From positions 3,272-8,575 of the forward strand of contig VYCX01000299.1 of NCBI GenBank assembly GCA_009843725.1: a stretch of 5,304 nt of DNA. The letters run 5' to 3'. The notes beneath the pieces are model-generated. The model was not told the DNA's origin. It saw only the letters and a program-made list of their open reading frames with translations, and made no database searches. Every line of letters starts with the position of its first letter. Positions within the stretch are counted from its first letter, which is position 1. The stretch comes from Boseongicola sp. SB0675_bin_26. GTDB lineage: Bacteria; Pseudomonadota; Alphaproteobacteria; Rhodobacterales; Rhodobacteraceae. The translations under genes and the position numbers were made by a program. Below are positions 1 to 5,304 of the stretch, one piece after another.

Positions 1-325
1 ATGGCCTCAGCCCAAAGGACGTGGTCCATTCGCGCCAGATTCCGCGCCAATGGCGAGATCGCAGCCAGATGCCCCGCCTCCACGGCCGACTTGCCGCTCA
101 ATTGGCCACCAGAGAATCCCGAGAGTCTCGCAGATCCCCGCATTTCATGAGGACCTGGCAGAAATTTGCGAACCGGACATCGTCGCGCGAATCCACGGCG
201 GCCCCGAACATCCCTGGAGCTTCGGATGCCATGGCAACCTCGTTCCCACGCCTGTTCGAGGCACGGATGCGCGAGCAAGGAAGCGGCAATCGAGGTCAGA
301 CGCGTCACACGGGGCCAGAAAAGCC
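1..325. other. Stretch without an identifiable gene (left edge)
   Basis: I recognise no gene here. On the minus strand, one frame runs without a stop from inside the amidase gene past its stop codon to the left edge (about 108 codons below position 325). Its last part, around positions 2-116, reads plausibly as protein (for example SGKSAVEAGHLAAISPLARN). The other minus frame (98-289) contains SRDDVRFANFCQVLMKCGDL. Neither has a clear ribosome binding site or a family I know. This could be the start of a degraded gene continuing left, or chance openness in GC-rich DNA. I see no hairpin with a T-run that would end the amidase transcript. Confidence 0.35.
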
Positions 326-1021
326 TCATGCGACCTCGGCCGGAAACCTTCGTGCCAGTCCGGCCATGAGGGCCTCATCATCCTTTGATACGGGGCCTCT
401 CGCACTCGGATTGAAGCGCTGGCGAAAAGCGGACAATATGGCGCTTTCCCCCGCGTGCACCGGGTAGCCGAACACAGCGGCATCTCGGATGAAGTCACCG
501 CCTGGCAAATGTGCCGGCCATACCGAGAGGCCTTTCTCGGCGAGCCGCCGCCAGTCGAAATGCCGTCCAGGGTCGCGCTTCCGGTCGGGGGCCATGTCGG
601 AGTGCCCAATCACCGCCTGCGGAGGCAGGCCGTGACGGTCCAGAATGTCGGCGAGCAGAATTTCCAGCTTGTCCATGAGCGGTTCGGTGAATTTCGACAT
701 GCCGTCATTGTCGAGTTCGATGCCGATGGAACGGGAATTCACGTCGCCCCGCCCCGCCCAGGAGCCGGCACCCGCGTGCCAAGCCCGCTTGTCCTCGCGA
801 ACAATCCGAAACACCGTTCCGTCCCGCCCCACCAGATAGTGCGCAGAGACGTCGAATTCGCTGCCGCAGAGGCGTTCAAGCGCCGCCTCGGCATTCGCCA
901 TTGCCGTATAGTGAATTACGACCAGTTCGATCTGAGCCCCGGATGGCCGGTCCCCGAAGCAGGCGGCAGGTCTGTCGATGACCTCCGCGCCTGGCCCTGC
1001 CGCGTCATGCCGAATGCGCAT
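326..1021 (-). CDS. N-acetylmuramoyl-L-alanine amidase (AmpD/AmiD type, amidase_2)
   Basis: This 231-residue protein is a zinc-dependent amidase of the amidase_2 family. Such enzymes cut the bond between N-acetylmuramic acid and L-alanine in peptidoglycan or its anhydro-muropeptide fragments, in wall recycling. The amidase fold spans about residues 32-160. VVIHYTAM gives zinc ligand H37. NSRSIGIELDN carries the acidic residue E102 expected at the active site. GHSDMAPDRKRDPG gives H140 and D150, the other two expected ligands. All expected catalytic residues are therefore present. A C-terminal segment (about 185-225, with ILSAFRQRF) matches the tail usual in alphaproteobacterial members. No signal peptide is visible, which favours a cytoplasmic recycling role over an outer-membrane lipoprotein. 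The ATG at 1021 is the only reasonable start before the conserved domain, but no strong ribosome binding site precedes it. Residues 1-14 (MRIRHDAAGPGAEV) look longer than relatives. A decayed transposase gene ends 9 bases upstream. In related bacteria I recall a djlA-like gene in that place; none is seen here. Confidence 0.93.
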   Translation of the reverse strand: MRIRHDAAGPGAEVIDRPAACFGDRPSGAQIELVVIHYTAMANAEAALERLCGSEFDVSAHYLVGRDGTVFRIVREDKRAWHAGAGSWAGRGDVNSRSIGIELDNDGMSKFTEPLMDKLEILLADILDRHGLPPQAVIGHSDMAPDRKRDPGRHFDWRRLAEKGLSVWPAHLPGGDFIRDAAVFGYPVHAGESAILSAFRQRFNPSARGPVSKDDEALMAGLARRFPAEVA

Positions 1022-2263
1022 TGCAACCGGTCATTCTTCGTTGGCCAACGCACGCCTCTGACCGGCGCGGAACCCGATGCGTTCGCCAAGTGCGACAATC
1101 GAGAGCCGAGCGTGTCCGCACAACATGATCTGGTTTCCACGCTTCGAATCGTGCTTGCTGTCCCGGCAGCTGCCGAGATGAACCCCCGGCACGCGCCGCA
1201 CCGCCCTGCCGGTCCGGAGCCCTCATGTTGCGTACCAGTGCATGGGCGTACAGGAAGTCTGCTTCACGGTCGGCAAGGATCTGCCCTGACTCGCAATCTT
1301 GCACCCGACGTCTGAACAGCGTCATGGCCATGATGCGCCGGACGAACACCACCGTGATCGCGGCGCTGCCGACGTTGATCTTCTATCCCGGGCAGGCAGC
1401 CGGCAGACCTGTGCTCTCCACAAGCAGTGCCGACAGGCGACTGTCACCAAAGGGTGGCCCTCCAACCCCGACTCATTTGGCCGATCGGCCACCTGATCCA
1501 CGAAAACCAGACCACATCGAGCATGCATCGCCAAGCGCGTTCCGCCCCGTCTATCGGAACCGCCTTCTCGATTCGTCGGCCCCACATGGCCCGGTCGTTT
1601 CGACCTCGACCCCCAGACTTTCCCACGAGCCTGAAGTTGGCCAACCGCGAGAATGTGCATTGATACACACCATCGACCCGGCTGTCCACGAGGAACGTCC
1701 GGCACTCGTAGCGCGCCTCGAAGTCGTGCGGCAGTCTTGGAGGGTGCGCCCGAGGGCTTGACCGGCAAGATGCGGACAGCGAACATTGGACCGAACCAGG
1801 AACCGGCTCAGGCAGATCGGGTGGCGGAGGTGTCCCCCGCGCCCGGCATCGTCCCATCCGATCCAGCGATCCCGCACTGGGACCCGCTGCACGCCGGTCA
1901 AGAACCCTGCGGCCCCAGCCATGCCTCGCAGCCACGAGATGCCGGATCCGGTAGCCCGCAATGGCTGTCATTCCGCGCGGATTCTCACGCGCGAGCAAAA
2001 TGCCCCAAACCTCACGCTGCGGCGCCTAGGTTGTCCTATGGACGGCCAGATCGCCGATTCCGTCAAGGGGTGGCGGCATTGCATTCTCAGGTACCTTGTC
2101 GGACCCAGAAAGGCGTCGAAGAGGACAGCGGACGGAAGGGCTTGGCCAACACCCGCAAATGTTCGTTTCCTGTCCCGCTTCATGCCGAAGGAATGCCGAC
2201 AATCCGCGAGATTCGGAGCGCGCATCTGACCGCGAAACAAAGTCGGCGCTGTTCATCAGCCGC
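1022..2263 (-). mobile_element. Insertion-sequence relic, Tn5/IS4-like (ends not found)
   Basis: The decayed DUF4338-transposase gene implies that an insertion sequence once occupied this interval between the amidase gene and the MATE gene. The limits given are simply the edges of the neighbouring genes. I found no convincing terminal inverted repeats. The stretch 2086-2263, where the start of the element would be expected, contains no protein motif I recognise. The relic is much shorter than a complete element of this kind because the transposase core is gone. Confidence 0.5.
1031..2085 (-). pseudogene. Decayed DUF4338-Tn5/IS4-like transposase fusion gene
   Basis: No single frame is intact, but consecutive minus-strand pieces follow the order of a DUF4338-transposase fusion. 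(1) About 2085-1915: LDGIGDLAVHR, an in-frame TAG at 2026-2028, then EVWGILLARENPRG and YRIRHLVAARHGW. (2) After a frameshift near 1910: RDRWIGWDD (1874-1848) and SRFLVRSNVRCPHLA (1808-1764), the DUF4338 signature. (3) After a shift near 1742: RLPHDFEARYECRTFLVD through SRLANFRLVGKSGGRGRNDR (1737-1582). (4) After another shift near 1500: GGPPFGDSRLSALLV (about 1463-1419), resembling the N-terminal DNA-binding part of Tn5-like transposases, then a TAG at 1383-1385. (5) About 1360-1205: RRIMAMTLFRRRVQDCES and NMRAPDRQGGAAR, resembling the transposase C-terminal region. (6) After a shift near 1200: SKHDSKRGNQIM and RLSIVALGERIGFRAGQRRA, ending in TGA at 1031-1033. The central DDE catalytic region between parts 4 and 5 is absent. 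At least four frameshifts and two in-frame stops make it non-functional. Family assignment is by remembered motifs, and the 5' end is uncertain. Confidence 0.82.
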
Positions 2264-3661
2264 TCACCTCGACGGCCTTGCAAGAGGCTTATCCGGTCTT
2301 TCTTTTTGCGATTCCGTGGAGAGGGGTTCCGCCAGCCATCCGCCGTGACGGAACAGCAATGCGGAGAGGAGCGCGCCGACCGCGGCCGTGACCGTCATCG
2401 CGGCCCAGAGCGTCTCGGGGTTCAGCGCGTCGAGGAATGCCAGCGCCAGCACGGCAGGCAGCTCGACCCCGAGATGCATGGCGGCCGACGCGAGCAGCAC
2501 GGGCATGTTGCGCCCGGCGCCCTCGAAGGCGGCGTTGAAGACGTGATGGGCGCACAGCAGGCAGAGCGCCGCCGCCATGAACCGGAGATAGGTCCCGCCC
2601 GCGGCGACAGTCGCGGCGTTCTGCGTGAAGAGCCTGACCAGCTCGTCGCCAAGGAGCGCGAGCGGCAGCGCGACAGCGCCGAACGCGGCGGTGCCGGCGC
2701 CGGCGAACCTGGGCAGCGCCCGGCGCACCACGTCCGCCCTTCCGGCGCCCAGGTGCAGGCCGACGGTCACCGAGGCGCCGACGGCGATTCCGAAAACCGC
2801 CATGAAAAGGAAGCCGCAGATCCGGGCGCCGATCCCGAAGCCGTCGCTGACGGCGGTGCCGAAGCTCGCGGCGATTGCGGTGACCGCGGCCTGCTCGAGA
2901 TTGTAGAGCGCCATCACGCCGCTCAGCGGCAACCCGATCACCGCGATGGCTCCGTAGAGATGCGGACACCATTCGAGGTTGGCGGCGCTGAACACCCTCG
3001 CGCCGAACCGGTTCCTGGCAAGGGACCTTGCCGCCAGCACCGTCGCGGCCGCCTGCGCGAGCACCGTCGCCCAGGCCGCGCCGACGATGCCCAGTCCTGG
3101 CCAGGAACCGACCCCGAAGATGAGCACCGGGTTCAGGGCCATGTTCAGAAGCAGGGCAAGCACGGATGCGCGCGCGGCATCCGCCTCGCCGCCAAGCGAG
3201 CGCAGCGCCGTCATCATGGTCGAACAGGCCGGGACCAGCAGCAGCGAAAGCCAGATGACCTTCCCGTAGGCCGCGAGATGGCCGCGGGCCGCGGCGCCGA
3301 TGTCGTAGAGTGGCGCCGCCCACAGCATGAACGCGCCGAAGGCGAGCGCCATCACCGCCCCAAGGACCAGCTTGAGGAGCAGCGCCTGCAGGATGACGTG
3401 GCCGGTCCGTTCCCGGTCCCCGGAGCCGGCCGCCTGCGCGAAGAGCGGGACCGTGCCGGCGCCGACCACCTCGTTCAGCGCGAGAACGAGGAAGAGGGCT
3501 GAGGACGCGATCGCGATGGCTGTCGGCGCGCCGGCGCCGAGCCGCGCCACCCAGAAGATGTCGACGAGCTGGAAGGAGTAGTCGACGGCGTAGCTCAGGG
3601 ACGCGAAGGCGCCAATGCGCGCAGCGCTCCTCCGGAACCCGTGGTCCCGATCGTCCGGCAT
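2264..3661 (-). CDS. MATE family multidrug/toxin efflux transporter
   Basis: This 465-residue inner-membrane protein belongs to the MATE family, cation-coupled antiporters that expel drugs and other small, often cationic compounds. The length is typical for the family. About twelve hydrophobic segments form two halves. The first half has FQLVDIFWVARLGAGAPTAI (30-49), the family's N-terminal helix, ALNEVVGAGTVPLFAQAAGS (61-80), and LGGEADAARAS followed by NMALNPVLIFGVG (156-185), the usual fourth-to-fifth helix motif. The second half repeats this pattern: PLSGVMALYNLEQAAVT, GASVTVGLHLGAGRADVVRR (295-314) and AAFEGAGRNMPVLL (377-390). The start is the ATG at 3661, with GGGAGG five bases before it. 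An upstream ATG at 3715 would add 18 non-hydrophobic residues and run across the likely operator, so I reject it. The gene diverges from a WYL-type regulator across 83 bases, which suggests that regulator controls it. The substrate cannot be told from sequence. The C-terminal tail after about residue 447 is hydrophilic and rich in K, R and P. Confidence 0.95.
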   Translation of the reverse strand: MPDDRDHGFRRSAARIGAFASLSYAVDYSFQLVDIFWVARLGAGAPTAIAIASSALFLVLALNEVVGAGTVPLFAQAAGSGDRERTGHVILQALLLKLVLGAVMALAFGAFMLWAAPLYDIGAAARGHLAAYGKVIWLSLLLVPACSTMMTALRSLGGEADAARASVLALLLNMALNPVLIFGVGSWPGLGIVGAAWATVLAQAAATVLAARSLARNRFGARVFSAANLEWCPHLYGAIAVIGLPLSGVMALYNLEQAAVTAIAASFGTAVSDGFGIGARICGFLFMAVFGIAVGASVTVGLHLGAGRADVVRRALPRFAGAGTAAFGAVALPLALLGDELVRLFTQNAATVAAGGTYLRFMAAALCLLCAHHVFNAAFEGAGRNMPVLLASAAMHLGVELPAVLALAFLDALNPETLWAAMTVTAAVGALLSALLFRHGGWLAEPLSTESQKERPDKPLARPSR

Positions 3662-3666
3662 GGCGG

Positions 3667-3672
3667 CCTCCC
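3667..3672 (-). promoter_or_regulatory. Ribosome binding site of the MATE gene
   Basis: The minus strand reads GGGAGG here, five bases before the ATG at 3661. This is close to ideal Shine-Dalgarno placement, and it decides the MATE start in favour of MPDDRDHGF over the longer reading from 3715. Confidence 0.75.
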
Positions 3673-3703
3673 GGCTTGAATCACCCGGGGCTTCTTCGCA
3701 TGG

Positions 3704-3726
3704 TGCCACTGACAACTGTGTGGCAG
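3704..3726. promoter_or_regulatory. Probable operator between MATE gene and WYL regulator
   Basis: Two overlapping dyads lie in the divergent gap. One is perfect: TGCCAC at 3704-3709 and GTGGCA at 3720-3725, with a 10-bp spacer. The other is CTGACA at 3709-3714 against TGGCAG at 3721-3726, with a 6-bp spacer and one mismatch. The second resembles the TGACA/TGTCA-type half-sites I associate with YafY-type regulators, though that link is from memory. The site is 18-40 bases before the regulator ATG (3745) and about 43-65 bases before the MATE ATG (3661), so one bound dimer could govern both directions. TTGTCA on the minus strand and CTGACA on the plus strand are possible -35 elements, but no good -10 is seen for either. 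Confidence 0.5.
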
Positions 3727-3744
3727 CAGAGTCCGCGTACCGAA

Positions 3745-4452
3745 ATGTCCCGCATCGACCGCCTCTTCGAGCTTGTGCAGATCCTGCGCCGGTCCCGCCG
3801 CGCCATGACGGGGAGGGAGATCGCGGAAGCGCTGGAGGTCAGCCTGCGCACCATATACCGGGACTGCGCCTCGCTGCAGGCGATGGGCGTTCCCGTGGAA
3901 GGCGAGGCCGGCGTCGGCTACGTGATGCGGCGCGGCTACGACCTGCCGCCGCTCGCCTTCACGAAGGAAGAGGCGGAGGCCGTCCTCGCCGGCCTCAGGA
4001 TGCTCGGCCGGACCGGGGACGGCGCGTTGATCGCCGCCGCCGCCCGGGCGGAGTCCAAGCTCGTCGTGGCAAGGCAGGTTGCCGGTGATGCGGAGGACCC
4101 GCGACGTCTCGTCTCGCAGGCAGGGGCGCCGGACGCCCGGATGGACGTGCTCAGGACCGTTCGCGATGCCGTCGACACCGAAACCGGGATCGACGCCCGG
4201 TACCGCGACCGCAACGGGCGCGTGACGCGCCGGCGGCTGCGCCCGCTGTGCCTGATCTACTACCCGGACGCGACGGTCCTCGCCGCCTGGTGCGAGCTGC
4301 GGCAGTCGTTCCGGCACTTCCGGGTCGACTGGTTCGAGGAGATCGTCCCGACCGGCGAGAGCTTTGCGGATGCCGGGAAGGCTCTCAGGGAACAATGGCG
4401 GACCCTGGAGGGCTGGTCGCCGGACTACCCGGGCGCGGTCGGGCATGGATGA
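3745..4452 (+). CDS. HTH_11-WYL transcriptional regulator (YafY type)
   Basis: This 235-residue protein is a DNA-binding regulator with a winged helix and a WYL ligand-sensing domain. Residues 1-60 form the HTH_11 part: MSRIDRLFELVQILR opens it, MTGREIAEALEVSLRTIYRD (21-40) is the helix-turn-helix, and GEAGVGYVMRRGYDLPPL (53-70) is the wing and linker. LAGLRMLGRTGD (81-92) belongs to the middle helices. The WYL domain (about 135-215) shows RPLCLIYYPDATVLAAWCEL (166-185) and FRHFRVDWFEEIVPTGESF (189-207). The namesake W-Y-L tripeptide is replaced by TVL, as is common in this subfamily. I chose the ATG at 3745 because relatives begin MSRxDRLF; earlier starts (TTG 3676, ATG 3700) would read through the dyad. 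No strong ribosome binding site precedes 3745. It diverges from the MATE gene and probably represses or activates it and itself; the ligand is unknown. Confidence 0.93.
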   Translation: MSRIDRLFELVQILRRSRRAMTGREIAEALEVSLRTIYRDCASLQAMGVPVEGEAGVGYVMRRGYDLPPLAFTKEEAEAVLAGLRMLGRTGDGALIAAAARAESKLVVARQVAGDAEDPRRLVSQAGAPDARMDVLRTVRDAVDTETGIDARYRDRNGRVTRRRLRPLCLIYYPDATVLAAWCELRQSFRHFRVDWFEEIVPTGESFADAGKALREQWRTLEGWSPDYPGAVGHG

Positions 4453-4747
4453 ACGGCTGCCGTGAAGGAGTCGGGCCGAGAACGGGTGTTGCGCTCGACA
4501 CTTGCTGACTCCTTGCCCAGGTCATTGCCGCTCGATTCGTGGTTCTTCAGACGCGGGTCCAGAGCGTCATCAAGAGACGGCGCGTCCGGGCCCGATTGCC
4601 TCCGGGATCCCGAAGAATGCAGTGAGCCAGCGAATGTCACGGGCAAGTGCGAGTTCACTGCACCGGAGACGCGACGCGCGCCAGCGATTGCAGCGCCTTA
4701 TGATGGGCGAGTTGCCGCTGACGGGCATGAACTGCAGGACTGGAGGC
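4453..4747. other. Intergenic stretch without an identifiable gene
   Basis: This is the gap between the regulator and the excalibur-type gene; both genes end here, converging. Apart from the inverted repeat near its left end I find no supported gene. Several frames are open on both strands around 4570-4747. A minus-strand reading there contains RWLTAFFGIPEAIG and a plus-strand one contains GIPKNAVSQRMSRAS, but none has a start signal or a family I can name. It may hold remnants of a decayed gene. Confidence 0.4.
4465..4514. repeat. Inverted repeat after the regulator gene
   Basis: AAGGAGTC at 4465-4472 is perfectly complementary to GACTCCTT at 4507-4514. A smaller nested pair lies inside (GTGT 4486-4489 with ACAC 4498-4501). 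It starts 13 bases after the regulator stop and could fold as a branched hairpin ending transcription. The loop is long (34 bases) and no T-run follows, so a standard intrinsic terminator is unlikely. Confidence 0.4.
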
Positions 4748-5304
4748 CTAGCCGTCCTGTCTAGCGATTCGGAAGGGACTTGGGTCCCAGTTGCAGGCAA
4801 ACCCGTCACCGTCCGGATCGAGGCCCTTCCAGTCGCGCTCGGGTCCGCCCGATTCCAGGAATGCGGCCTGCGCCCGGTCGGTCCAGCCATACCTGGTGCA
4901 GGCACGGCTGTACCGTTCCTCGTTGAAACCGCCCCGACGGCGGTAGACCGGTTCGCCGACCTTGTTCGTTGCCGAGAGCGCATATGCCACGATGTTGGGC
5001 TCCGAACCTTCCGGACGGACTGGCAGATCTTCGGGCTCGACGACCCTGAGCGCCTCTCGCTGGCGTTGAAGCCTGTCGCGGTCGCTTTCGATGGTCTCGC
5101 GCGAGCTTACCGCTTCAAAGTCCTGCTCGTCCGAGATGACGGCGCGGTCGACTTCGCGCGAAGGGCTCGCCTCCACATCGCCCGCGCCCTGCGCCAGCGC
5201 ATCCTGACCTGGATCCGGATCTTCACCGGCCGGCCGCACACGCGAATCAGGCACAGGCGAATTCAGGGCCATGTCGCCCGGCGCATGTATGATGGCGATC
5301 TCGC
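4748..5304 (-). CDS. Excalibur-type calcium-binding-like protein, 5' end unresolved
   Basis: The frame is open from the stop at 4748 to the right edge; the first in-frame ATG in the window is at 5272, giving 174 residues. The C-terminal part (about 118-167 from that ATG) matches the excalibur-like domain of Rhodobacteraceae proteins. It has RYSRACTRYGW, AQAAFLESGGPERDWKGLDP and DPDGDGFACNWDPSPF, with aspartates 152, 154 and 156 as a calcium-loop-like DxDxDG and cysteines 125 and 160 that could form a disulfide. The middle (VISDEQDFEAVSSRETIESD, then PNIVAYALSATNKVGEPVYR) also follows that family. Relatives that I recall are secreted or lipid-anchored, with a lipobox cysteine shortly before SPxVPDS. 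Here NSPVPDS follows M-A-L, with asparagine in the cysteine position, and the preceding in-frame codons (EIAIIHAPGD) do not look like a signal peptide. No good ribosome binding site precedes 5272. So either the true start lies beyond the window or the N-terminus has diverged. Function is unknown; an envelope role is an inference from the family. Confidence 0.8.
   Translation of the reverse strand, partial: EIAIIHAPGDMALNSPVPDSRVRPAGEDPDPGQDALAQGAGDVEASPSREVDRAVISDEQDFEAVSSRETIESDRDRLQRQREALRVVEPEDLPVRPEGSEPNIVAYALSATNKVGEPVYRRRGGFNEERYSRACTRYGWTDRAQAAFLESGGPERDWKGLDPDGDGFACNWDPSPFRIARQDG

Noticed and set aside
455..1315. A 286-codon open frame on the plus strand
   Set aside because: It is antisense to the amidase gene and to the transposase relic. 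The amidase frame has all its catalytic motifs, and this frame has none.
1564..2085. A Druantia-type defence gene (DruA)
   Set aside because: DUF4338 motifs are present, but the gene is broken by frameshifts and stops, is followed by transposase sequence, and has no other Druantia gene nearby.
2096..3502. A 468-codon open frame on the plus strand
   Set aside because: It lies opposite the MATE gene. Its composition is extreme (runs of R, G, E, H and Q) with no domain, whereas the minus strand gives a full MATE protein. It is a GC-rich shadow.
3676..3744. Longer N-terminus for the WYL regulator from TTG 3676 or ATG 3700
   Set aside because: The added residues are not like relatives and would place the dyad inside the coding region. 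MSRIDRLF at 3745 is the usual family start.
3595..4446. A 283-codon open frame on the minus strand opposite the WYL regulator
   Set aside because: It is proline- and arginine-rich with no recognisable domain, while the plus strand encodes a complete HTH-WYL protein.
1..5304. CRISPR array, tRNA, rRNA or riboswitch
   Set aside because: I saw no regularly spaced repeats, no cloverleaf with a T-loop motif and no rRNA-like stretch by eye. Short or unusual RNAs cannot be excluded without covariance searches.

Overview
The window looks like chromosomal DNA of a GC-rich alphaproteobacterium, most likely of the Rhodobacteraceae group. This rests on protein style only: an AmpD/AmiD-type amidase and an excalibur-type protein that both resemble Rhodobacteraceae versions, and strongly GC-ending codons. 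No marker gene is present to confirm it.

Layout from left to right. Positions 1-325 hold no gene I can name, although one minus-strand frame stays open to the left edge. Positions 326-1021 (minus) encode an intact zinc amidase of the amidase_2 family. Positions 1031 to about 2085 (minus) hold a badly decayed gene. Reading across three frames gives a DUF4338 domain (the domain of DruA-like proteins) followed by the N-terminal and C-terminal ends of a Tn5/IS4-like transposase, with the DDE catalytic core missing. Its stop codon lies 9 bases before the amidase start. Positions 2264-3661 (minus) encode a complete MATE efflux transporter. It diverges from a HTH_11-WYL (YafY-type) regulator at 3745-4452 (plus), and the 83-bp gap between them carries a dyad that could be the operator. 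Positions 4453-4747 are non-coding as far as I can tell and include one long-armed inverted repeat. From 4748 to the right edge (minus) is an excalibur-type calcium-binding-like protein whose 5' end is not resolved inside the window.

How the parts relate: the MATE pump and the WYL regulator form the one clear functional unit, probably a ligand-responsive regulator controlling itself and the pump. The amidase is a cell-wall gene whose natural upstream neighbour seems to have been replaced by an insertion-sequence relic, so its promoter may now come from that relic. I see no intact defence system, CRISPR array, tRNA or rRNA. The DUF4338 match could suggest Druantia, but the transposase sequence fused to it points to a dead mobile element instead.
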